From Palsa-1392 sp963819975 (GTDB lineage Bacteria; Verrucomicrobiota; Verrucomicrobiia; Chthoniobacterales; UBA10450): 64,000 bases of DNA. The stretch covers positions 248,001 through 312,000 of the forward strand of contig CAWFYE010000002.1 of the NCBI GenBank assembly GCA_963819975.1, written 5' to 3'. How positions within the stretch are numbered: position 1 is the first letter of the stretch; the number at the start of each line of letters is the position of its first letter. The notes below the pieces were generated by a model. The model was not told the DNA's origin. It searched no databases and saw only the letters and a list, made by a program, of their open reading frames with translations. The translations under genes and the position numbers were made by a program. Of the stretch, positions 42,808 to 50,972 are shown piece by piece.

Positions 42808-42986
42808 GATGTTTTTTCCTGGTTGATGTTTCCTTCCTTTCGGTCGTCGCGTTCCGATTGAGTGCAAAAACTTCCCGACGGGATGAGGCTGCCTCCCATT
42901 TCTCGTGATCGATCGACTCTGATCAGCATTCGCCAAAGCTTCGGCGCCAGCAGCCTTCGCGTTTCGCCGCTGCGGCGAAGGAAGAT

Positions 42987-43341
42987 TGGAGGCGAGGGGA
43001 GTTGAACCCCTGTCCTAATCGCTATCCCCGCGAGCTTCTACATGTGTAGCCGATGATTATTTTTAGATGGTCGGACGTTGCACCGACACACGCCGTCCAC
43101 CGAGCCACCACGAAATTCCTTCACCGTCCGGCGCGGTCACTCCGCCGTCCGATTAGCCTGCTGTCCATGTCCCGAGCCGTAGCAGGCGTCCAGCCCGAGA
43201 CATCGCGGTCAATTAAGCCGCGAGAGCGAGATCTTGGTGATCTGCATTTATTTTTTTTGGTCCGGATTTTAACGAGGCCAACGAACCATCCTCGACATGC
43301 CGCCTGCGCTTCAAACAATCAGTCGAAACCAGTACGCCCCC
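42987..43341 (-). ncRNA. ssrA: tmRNA (transfer-messenger RNA)
   Basis: The 5' end GGGGGCGTACTGGTTTCGAC (from 43341) pairs with the 3' acceptor CGCCTCC (seven pairs, one G-U), and the T-arm GGGGTTCAACTCCCC lies just inside the 3' end. CCA is not encoded. The tag frame ends TAA at about 43213-43215 and reads ADHQDLALAA from a GCA resume codon at about 43245, ten residues like the E. coli tag and with the ALAA degradation end. A length of 355 bases is normal. It rescues stalled ribosomes with SmpB. Confidence 0.92.
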
Positions 43342-43499
43342 TTTTTTTGAGAGGCACCAATCTAGCGTGATCGCCTCATTTTTCAATCCTGCTCCAACTC
43401 GCAATCGCCCGGAGCGAGGCTGACCTCGCGCTCATGTGAAGAACGGCCTGTGATTGTCGCGATCTCTTAGAACGTCTGACGCGCGCTCTTCTTGCCCAG

Positions 43500-44237
43500 C
43501 TACTTCCTCGCACAGATCGCAACCGAGGCGGGAAAGATGAGACTGGAGATGGTCACATTGTCGAATCCTGCCGCGAAAGGTTCGCTCCAAAAATCGGCTC
43601 CGTATTCGGTTTGCACCCGGTAATCATTCACCGCTCCGGCCGCGCGGGTGCCGTGATAACTGGGCGCAAGCCCGGTCCGCGATCTCGTTAGGCGGCCGAC
43701 CACGACCGGCACGGTATAGAAAAGAAGACCGCCTTTTTTCAGGACCCGTCGGCATTCACGCAAGGCCTGCAAAGGATCGGGCACATGTTCGAGCGTGTCG
43801 GAGTGAATGATGATCTCGACCGATGCATCCGGCAGGTTCATCCGTTGCATGTCGAACTCCGGGAAGGCGACAAGCGAATGGTGCGGCAGCAGTGCGAAAA
43901 TGGAGGTCAACTCGCCCGCGGAATTAATTTCGAGCAGTTTGCATTCACGAAACCGCGTATTGGCGAGGCAAAGTTCGCGCAGAGGACCGGCGTGGTCGAA
44001 AGAGCGCGAGATAGCGGCGGCCAGCGTCATCGCTCGAAGATTGTTTCCGCAATCGAGACAGGCGAAGCCCTGTTGCTGATCGATGTATTGCACTTCCTCT
44101 GGCGACAGCTCCCACTCCGCGATCAACTCTGGCCAAAGCACCGTTTGCTCGTGAAAACGTTCACCACCGCAGGCTGGACAACGCGTCAGGATAAAAGACC
44201 GCTCCGCGTCTGACTCTTCTGGTTCGTTTATCGGCAT
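43500..44237 (-). CDS. SAM-dependent methyltransferase with N-terminal zinc ribbon
   Basis: 245 residues. CPACGGERF (about 20-28) and CLDCGNNLR (about 59-67) make a zinc ribbon. The rest is a methyltransferase_11-like fold with LCLANTRFRECKLLEINSAGEL (motif I region, poorly conserved glycines), VEIIIHSDTLEHVPDPLQALRECRRVLKKGGLLFYTVPV (motif IV to post-II). Its target is unknown. Such proteins often act on sugars or lipopolysaccharide. It is divergent from the sigma factor gene. Confidence 0.75.
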   Translation of the reverse strand: MPINEPEESDAERSFILTRCPACGGERFHEQTVLWPELIAEWELSPEEVQYIDQQQGFACLDCGNNLRAMTLAAAISRSFDHAGPLRELCLANTRFRECKLLEINSAGELTSIFALLPHHSLVAFPEFDMQRMNLPDASVEIIIHSDTLEHVPDPLQALRECRRVLKKGGLLFYTVPVVVGRLTRSRTGLAPSYHGTRAAGAVNDYRVQTEYGADFWSEPFAAGFDNVTISSLIFPASVAICARK

Positions 44238-44403
44238 CCTGCCCCTAGCAATAGCGCGCTCCAGCCCTTTTCCTACTCTTGCCTCCTCAATCTCGGTTTT
44301 TCCCGTAGGTAACGGAAGCTTGACTCCCAGTTGAGTTCACGGTTAGTCTCGGCCCGGTTTGAACGAGAGCGTCACAACTTTTCCGACCGCGGGGGGAGCT
44401 TTT

Positions 44404-45129
44404 ATGACCACGCACTGGAGCGTGGTGGACGATTTTTCCCTCGAGGAGACGGCGCCCGATCGGGCTGAGGCAGCCCTGACGCGCCTCTGCCGCGATTACT
44501 GGCCGCCGCTCTATCGGTTCGTCCGCCAGCGCGGCTACAGCCGCGATGACGCACGCGATCTGACGCAAGGATTTTTTGCCTATTTATTGGAAAAAAAGGC
44601 TTATTCGACGCCTGATCGAAGCAAAGGACGGTTTCGCACTTTTCTGCTCGTCATCCTGAAACGTTATCTCAACGCCGACCGTTCCTTCCGTTGTCGGCAA
44701 AAACGGGGCGGGGGAGAAGAGATGCTTTATCTCGACAGCTTCCAGTTCAACGAAGTCGCGGGGAGGGCCGACGGTGCACTGGCGACCGCGGCGCCGCTCG
44801 ACGAGGAGCGGTTGTTTGAATGGAACTGGGCCGCCGCTCTCGTCGGACGCGCGATGGAAGCGCTTAGCTTCGAATACCGGAGCGGACCAAAGGCCCGGGT
44901 TTTCGCCGAACTGCGGCCGTTTCTGACCGGCGGCGTGGGTCTGCCGACCCTGGAAGAAACCGCGATGCGCCTCGCCTTGTCGGAGGAGACGCTGAGGAGT
45001 CATCTTTGCCGGATGCGGGCGCGCTACCGGGCCTTGCTACGAGCCGAGGTCCTGCGCACGGTGCCGAAAGAGCGGGATATCGACGAAGAGCTTCGCTATC
45101 TCTGCCGCATCCTGATCGCGCAGTCCTAG
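44404..45129 (+). CDS. ECF-type sigma-70 family sigma factor
   Basis: 241 residues from the ATG at 44404, chosen for the GGAG ribosome site five bases upstream; a TTG 45 bases earlier is less likely. The region-2 helix (ALTRLCRDYWPPLYRFVRQRGYSRDDARDLTQGFFAYLLE, 20-60) is clear. Region 4 is less typical: TLEETAMRLALSEETLRSHLCRMRARYRALLRAEV at about 183-217. It precedes two kinase genes, an arrangement common in Verrucomicrobiota and Planctomycetota, so it may be controlled by or control them. Confidence 0.82.
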   Translation: MTTHWSVVDDFSLEETAPDRAEAALTRLCRDYWPPLYRFVRQRGYSRDDARDLTQGFFAYLLEKKAYSTPDRSKGRFRTFLLVILKRYLNADRSFRCRQKRGGGEEMLYLDSFQFNEVAGRADGALATAAPLDEERLFEWNWAAALVGRAMEALSFEYRSGPKARVFAELRPFLTGGVGLPTLEETAMRLALSEETLRSHLCRMRARYRALLRAEVLRTVPKERDIDEELRYLCRILIAQS

Positions 45130-45160
45130 AGAGGAAGCGACGATCGCCGCTGATTTTCTC

Positions 45161-48025
45161 ATGCCTTCGTCGACCAATAACCAGACTCTTCTTTGCGAAC
45201 AATGCGGAGCGCCCCTGCGGAGCCGGGCGGGAGAGAATGATTGTCTGCATTGTCTTCTGACGGCCGGCTTAGAGTCGGAGGAGGGCGCGGGCGAGGCGTC
45301 GCTGGAAGAGATGGGGACGCGCTTTTATCAGCACTACGAAATTCTCACACGGCCGGGTGGCTCGCGCTGGGAATTGGGGCGGGGCGCGATGGGCGTGACC
45401 TTCAAGGCGCGCGACGTGAATCTCGATACCCCGGTTGCCCTCAAGTTGATTAACGCGCGTTACGCCGCGCGGCCCGGTGCGCGTCAGCGCTTCCTCCAGG
45501 AAGCCCGTGCCGCGGCAAAGTTGCGCCACCCGAATGTGGCGAGTGTTTTCCACTTTGGCACGATCAACGCCCTGCCGGCGACGGAAGGGGCGGCCGCCAG
45601 CCCGGAGGAGAAGGCGGAGGCTGGGGATTGCTTTTATGCGATGGAATTCGTGGGTGGTGAGACTCTCGAGGCGCGCCTGCGCCGGAGCGGGCCGCTCAGC
45701 CCAGTGGAGGCCGCTGCGATCGGGGTGCAGGTGGCGCGCGCCCTGACCGCGGCCGAGCAACGCGGGTTGGTGCATCGCGACCTGAAACCCTCCAACATCA
45801 TGCTCGTAAGCGAGGGCATGCAGAGCGCCGGTGAGGCCTGGGTCAAGGTGATCGACTTCGGCCTCGCCCAGTTCGAGGGAACAGAACGGCCTGCGGCGCG
45901 TTTTTTGGGGACCTATGCCTTTGCCAGTCCGGAGCAGATCGAAGGCCGTGTGCTCGGTGTCCGATCCGATCTTTACTCGTTAGGTGCGACGCTTTGGTAT
46001 GCTCTGAGCGGGCGGCCGCCGCGGAACCTGAACGCCCCTAACGAGGCAGATAGCTCGAATTTGCAAACGCCGCCCGACCTCGCTCCCCTGGTAGAGCGAG
46101 GCGTGCCCGCTCCGCTCCGCTCCCTCCTCGCCGCGGCCGTGGCTCCAAATCTGAATGATCGCCCGCGGACGGCGGCCGACTTTGGTCAAAGGCTGCAGGT
46201 GTGTCTCGATGAACTAAGCGGGGCTTCCGCATCCAAGGTGGTTTCTTTCGCCCGTGCGAGCCGACGGAAAAGAATCCTCGTTCCGGTCGGGATCGCGGCC
46301 GGCTTGCTCGCGCTCGCCTTCTTCGTTATCTCAGCGGGTGCGCCGTACGACAAGTCGATCGCGGTCCTGCCTTTTCGCAACCTGAGCGGGGATCCGGCCA
46401 ACGCCTTTTTCGCCGAAGGCATTCAGGACGATATTCTTTCCCGCCTGGTCAAGATCCGGGATTTGAAGGTGATCAGCCGCATTGGTGCATCCCGTTATCC
46501 CGCGGAAATGCCGCGCGACTTAAAGAAAATCGGAAGTGCCCTGGGGGTCCGCCATGTCGTGGAAGGGAGCCTGCGGCGCTCGGGGGATCACGTCTTTCTC
46601 CATGTCGCATTGATCGATACGACGGATGGGCACGAGCTTTGGGCGGAAGGTTACGACCGTAACCTGGCGGACGCGATCAATCTCCAGGGCGAGCTCGCGA
46701 CCGACATCGCCGATGCGCTCAACGCCACCCTCAGCCCGCAGGAAAGCGCCGGGGTGCGGGCAAGTCCGACGCATAATCCCGACGCTTACGTCCTTTACCT
46801 GCGTGGCCGCAAATTTGAAAACAGCCTGACATATGCCATTTCGGACTACGAAGCAGCGGAAGCGCTCTACACCCAGGCGATCGCCCTCGATCCTGGGTTT
46901 GCGCTCGCGCATGCCCGGCTGGCTTCCAGCCTGAGCGTGCTCTATCGCGTTCGCGGGCCGAGCGCCGAGTTGCGCAGACACGCCTACGGGGAGGCGCGGG
47001 AAGCGCTCCGCCTGCAGCCGGAGTTGGGCGAGGCCCACCTTGCGAGCGCGCTCTGCAGCTACCGAATCGATCGGAATTTTGAAAACGCCATGCCGGAGCT
47101 GGAGAAAGCGCGACGCCTTTTGCCTAACGACACCGAGTCGGAAAGCTTCATCGCCTATATCGAGCGGCGCCGCGGGCACTGGCGCGAAGCGCGAGCCGGT
47201 CTCGAACGATGCCTGGAACGCGATCCGGGTAACGTGACTTACCAGGAAGAGCTCTACACCACGGCTTATCTGTTGAGGGACTGGCCGGCCACTGAACAGC
47301 ACGCCATTCGGGCCGAAGCACTCGGACCATCGCAGCAACTGCTGAAGGTTCAGCGTGCCCTGGTCGCGGTTTGGAAAGATGGCGATGTCGAGCCATTGAG
47401 TAAGGTTTTCGCAGCAATTCCCACCTATGGAGATTCCGAAGGCATCGTCGCCTGGATGCGTTGGGACGCGGCCATGATGGCGCGCGATTACGCGGCTGCT
47501 CAGGAAGCAGTCGACGGTTTCCCATACGACACTCTGCCTTCGGTTTACAGCGCACCGGTGCCGAAGAGTTACCTTGAGGGCTGCATCGCTCTCGCCACCG
47601 GAGATCGGCCGCGTGCTCTGGAGAAATTTGAAGCGGCGCGTCCCGCTTATGAAGCAGAAGCTCTGGCACATCCGGAAAGCCCGGTGCGACATGCCAGGCT
47701 CGGTTTGCTTTACGCTTACATGGGTCGGCGGGAGGACGCGATCCGCGAGGGGCGGCGCGCGGTCGAGTTGAAGCCGATCGAACGGGACCATTTTGAGGGA
47801 CCGGAAGAACTTTGCAATCTGGCGCTGATTCATGCCTGGCTGGGCGACAAGGATGAGGCGATCGCGGCCGTAGAGTGGCTCCTAAAGGAACCCGGCGGCG
47901 TCTTTTTCTACGAAGCGAGCATGAGCCTGTGGGAATTGCGCCTCCGCTGGCAATGGGATCCGCTCCGGAGTGATCCGCGTTTCCAAAAACTGCTCGCGGC
48001 GCCGGAACCGGTCACCGCCTATTGA
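45161..48025 (+). CDS. Ser/Thr protein kinase with TM segment, TolB-like and TPR domains
   Basis: 954 residues. An N-terminal zinc ribbon (CEQCGAPL...CLHC, 12-31) precedes the kinase domain (about 60-350). Catalytic residues are intact: Lys95 (VALKL), Glu114, HRDLKPSN at 205-212 and DFG at 232-234, with SPEQ in the activation-segment end. One membrane helix lies at about 372-392. Then comes a TolB/FlgO-like domain opening SIAVLPFRNLSGDPANAFFAEGIQDDIL, and TPR-like repeats to the end. Predicted membrane kinase with an extracytoplasmic sensor arm. It lies 31 bases after the sigma factor gene. Confidence 0.9.
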   Translation: MPSSTNNQTLLCEQCGAPLRSRAGENDCLHCLLTAGLESEEGAGEASLEEMGTRFYQHYEILTRPGGSRWELGRGAMGVTFKARDVNLDTPVALKLINARYAARPGARQRFLQEARAAAKLRHPNVASVFHFGTINALPATEGAAASPEEKAEAGDCFYAMEFVGGETLEARLRRSGPLSPVEAAAIGVQVARALTAAEQRGLVHRDLKPSNIMLVSEGMQSAGEAWVKVIDFGLAQFEGTERPAARFLGTYAFASPEQIEGRVLGVRSDLYSLGATLWYALSGRPPRNLNAPNEADSSNLQTPPDLAPLVERGVPAPLRSLLAAAVAPNLNDRPRTAADFGQRLQVCLDELSGASASKVVSFARASRRKRILVPVGIAAGLLALAFFVISAGAPYDKSIAVLPFRNLSGDPANAFFAEGIQDDILSRLVKIRDLKVISRIGASRYPAEMPRDLKKIGSALGVRHVVEGSLRRSGDHVFLHVALIDTTDGHELWAEGYDRNLADAINLQGELATDIADALNATLSPQESAGVRASPTHNPDAYVLYLRGRKFENSLTYAISDYEAAEALYTQAIALDPGFALAHARLASSLSVLYRVRGPSAELRRHAYGEAREALRLQPELGEAHLASALCSYRIDRNFENAMPELEKARRLLPNDTESESFIAYIERRRGHWREARAGLERCLERDPGNVTYQEELYTTAYLLRDWPATEQHAIRAEALGPSQQLLKVQRALVAVWKDGDVEPLSKVFAAIPTYGDSEGIVAWMRWDAAMMARDYAAAQEAVDGFPYDTLPSVYSAPVPKSYLEGCIALATGDRPRALEKFEAARPAYEAEALAHPESPVRHARLGLLYAYMGRREDAIREGRRAVELKPIERDHFEGPEELCNLALIHAWLGDKDEAIAAVEWLLKEPGGVFFYEASMSLWELRLRWQWDPLRSDPRFQKLLAAPEPVTAY

Positions 48026-48040
48026 GCGAAGCCCCTTTCG

Positions 48041-50779
48041 ATGCCGTCATCCTCCCATGGTCTGGATCCTGTTTGTGAACAATGTGGCGCACCATTGGCA
48101 AACGCGGCGGGCGAAGGCTGTCTGAATTGTCTGCTCCAGAACGGGATCGAGAACCAACCCGGGCAGGTGGAACCTTCCCGGCGCACTTACCTGCACTACG
48201 AGGTTCTCGAGCGAGCGGATGGGTCGCTTTGGGAATTGGGACGTGGCGAGATCGGCGTCACTTACAAAGCGCACGATGTAAACCTCGATACGATCGTGGC
48301 TCTCAAGGTTTTGACCGCCGGTTTTTCGGCCGATCCAGAAGCGTGCGGGGAAGTGCGAAAAGCGGTTCAAGCCGCGGCGCAAGTGCATCATCCGAATGTC
48401 GCCGAGGTTTTCCATTTTGGGACGGTTGAGGGACCTGTGTCCGCAACGCCGGCTGAAAATTCCCCGTGTTGCGAGTGCTTTTACACGATGGAGTTTGTCG
48501 AAGGCGAATCCCTCGAAGGGCGGGTTCGCCGCCGGGGCCCGCTACCGGCCCTGGCCGCGCTCGAGATTACGTTGCAAGTAGCGCGTGCCCTCGCTGAGGC
48601 GGGGAAACGCGGTCTTGTCAACCGTGCCCTGAAACCGTCGAATGTCATGCTCGCGAACGACCAATCGATCGCCGCCGCCTCGCGATTTGAAGGTCGCGGG
48701 GCGGTCTGGGTCAAGGTGGTCAACCTTGGTCTCCACCTCTGCCAAAACTCTGAAACGAGGGCCGGTCCTGCTCATAACGATCTTTATTCATTAGGCCAGA
48801 TACTTTGCTTTGCGCTCTGCGGCGCAAACCCGGCTGGCGATGGGACCTTGCCAGGCGCGGAGCTTCGCGCCCGCCGCGTGCCGCCGGCAGTAATCGCTCT
48901 CCTGGGGTTATTGCTCGCACCCGACGGAGGCAACCCGCCGCCTTCTCTCGCGACCGTCATTGGTCTCTTTGAATCGAGCTTGGGATCGCTAACAGAAGCG
49001 GCCGCGCTGCGGCGGCGCCGCTGGGCGTTTTTCGGCGTGTTGGCTTTGAGCGCGGCGCTCGTCGGCCTGGCCTTTTTCGCCAGGCACTCGTCTGCACCCG
49101 CCGACAAGGCGATTGCGGTCCTGCCGTTTGCCAACCTTAGCCAAAACCCGGGCGATGCTTTTTTTGCGGAGGGAGTGCGGGACGATATTGTTTCGCGCCT
49201 GGTCAGGATCCCCGACCTGAAAGTGATCGGCCATCCGCGGACGGAGGTTCTGCCGGCTGGTCGTGCCCCTGATTTTCCCTCCATTGGCCGTGAGTTGGGC
49301 GCGCGACATCTCCTGGCCGGCAGCCTTCGCCGCTCGGGCGATCGGGTGGTGCTCGAGGTTTCCCTGGTCGATGCGACTAACGGCCATCAGATTTGGTCGG
49401 AAAAATTCGACCGGAAACTGAAAGACGCGATAAGTCTCCAGGGCGAACTGGCGAGCAATGTCGCGGATGCGCTCGAGGCCCGGCTAAGCGCCGATGAGCG
49501 CGCGGACGTGCGGGCGAGTTCGACCTTAAATCCGGATGCCTACGCCCTTTACCTGCAGGCGCGCCAGTTGGAAGATAGCGTGACGACCGAGATTTCAAAC
49601 TACGAGGCGGCGGCGGTCCTTTACCGCCAGGCGATTGCGCTTGATCCCGGTTTCGCGCTTGCCTACTCCCGTCTCGCCGGTGTCCTGGGGATGCTCTATC
49701 GCTTCCGCGGTCCGAGCGATGAACTGCGGATCCAGGCAGCGAGCGCAGTGCGCGAAGCATTGCGACTGCAACCGGACCTCGGTGAAGCCCATCTCGCCAA
49801 GGGAGCGAATCTCTATCGGATCGAAGACGACTTCGAGGGTGCGCTGGCCGAGTTGCAGGTCGCGCGGAATCTCTTGCCTAACGACGCCGCTCCGATTGCC
49901 TTCGTCGCGCTGATTCGCCGCCGCGAGGGACGTTGGCGCGAAGCGCGTGCCGGTCTGGAACGCGCTCATCAGCTCGACCCCCAGGTCCGCAGGTACGAAG
50001 AGGAACTCCATGCCACCGCCTGTCTCCTCCGGGACTGGTCGGCGGCGGCGCTGCATGTGGATCTCGCCCTGGCCATGTCGCCTGCCGTGCAACTGCGGAT
50101 GCAGCGCACCCTCGTCGATTACTGGCAAAACGGGCACCTTGAGCCGCTGCAAAAGTTAATTGCCTCGGGCGCTAAAGTGCTCGACACAAAAGGAGACCTC
50201 ACCTGGATGCGATGGGACGTGGCCATGCTGGCGCGTGATTATGTCGCCGCCGATGCCGTACTGGACGCTTTCCCGTTCGAGACCCTGCCCACCGTCCTCG
50301 GGGCGCCGGTTCCGAAGAGCTACCTGAGAGGGTGCACCTGGCTGGCGAAGGGCGATCGTAAGCAGGCTCAGGCTGCGTTTGAGATGGCCCGGCCAGCGAT
50401 GGAAGCGGAAACTCTCGCCCAGCCAGAGGAATCCATGCGGCATGCTCGTCTTGGTCTCCTCTACGCCTACCTGGGCAAAAAAGCCGAGGCGCTGCACGAG
50501 GGAAAACGGGCGATCGAAATCACGCCCGTTTCCAAGGACGCGATCGATGGACATTTGTGGGTCTGCAACCTGGCATTGATCCACGCCTGGGTCGGTGACA
50601 CGGCCGAGGCGGTGGTGCTGGTCGAATCGCTCCTGCGTCAGCCCGGCTGCGTGTCGCCCCTGAACGAAGCATCCCTGACGATCTCGGATTTACGCACGCG
50701 CTGGCAATGGGATCCGCTCCGCCAGGACCCGCATTTTCAGCGCATCCTCGCGGCGCCTGAGCCGACGACTGCTTATTAG
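48041..50779 (+). CDS. Pseudokinase paralogue with TM segment, TolB-like and TPR domains
   Basis: 912 residues with the same layout as the preceding kinase: zinc ribbon (CEQCGAPL, CLNC), kinase fold, TM helix (about 330-349), the SIAVLPF-like AIAVLPFANLSQ domain and TPRs. The ATP Lys (Lys89 in VALKV) and Gly loop remain, but the HRD Asp is replaced (NRALKPSN, Ala196), DFG is NLG (Asn228) and the alpha-C Glu is Ala108; the activation segment is shortened. It should be catalytically dead while keeping the sensor arm. It starts 15 bases after its paralogue, from which it arose by tandem duplication. Confidence 0.88.
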   Translation: MPSSSHGLDPVCEQCGAPLANAAGEGCLNCLLQNGIENQPGQVEPSRRTYLHYEVLERADGSLWELGRGEIGVTYKAHDVNLDTIVALKVLTAGFSADPEACGEVRKAVQAAAQVHHPNVAEVFHFGTVEGPVSATPAENSPCCECFYTMEFVEGESLEGRVRRRGPLPALAALEITLQVARALAEAGKRGLVNRALKPSNVMLANDQSIAAASRFEGRGAVWVKVVNLGLHLCQNSETRAGPAHNDLYSLGQILCFALCGANPAGDGTLPGAELRARRVPPAVIALLGLLLAPDGGNPPPSLATVIGLFESSLGSLTEAAALRRRRWAFFGVLALSAALVGLAFFARHSSAPADKAIAVLPFANLSQNPGDAFFAEGVRDDIVSRLVRIPDLKVIGHPRTEVLPAGRAPDFPSIGRELGARHLLAGSLRRSGDRVVLEVSLVDATNGHQIWSEKFDRKLKDAISLQGELASNVADALEARLSADERADVRASSTLNPDAYALYLQARQLEDSVTTEISNYEAAAVLYRQAIALDPGFALAYSRLAGVLGMLYRFRGPSDELRIQAASAVREALRLQPDLGEAHLAKGANLYRIEDDFEGALAELQVARNLLPNDAAPIAFVALIRRREGRWREARAGLERAHQLDPQVRRYEEELHATACLLRDWSAAALHVDLALAMSPAVQLRMQRTLVDYWQNGHLEPLQKLIASGAKVLDTKGDLTWMRWDVAMLARDYVAADAVLDAFPFETLPTVLGAPVPKSYLRGCTWLAKGDRKQAQAAFEMARPAMEAETLAQPEESMRHARLGLLYAYLGKKAEALHEGKRAIEITPVSKDAIDGHLWVCNLALIHAWVGDTAEAVVLVESLLRQPGCVSPLNEASLTISDLRTRWQWDPLRQDPHFQRILAAPEPTTAY

Positions 50780-50972
50780 CGAGAATGAACTTTTTCCAAT
50801 TTTTTCATTATTTTTGCAACGCTGCGGAAATTTTGCGCATGGAAAAGATAGTGACACTTCGATGTCAGTACCACGGCTAGTCCCCGGATCTATGATCCGA
50901 CATGCTTGGAGGCGCTCCAGAGCGTCTCCAGGCAGGGCGGATGGGGACGCCGTCGCCTGCGGCCTCGGTTGA

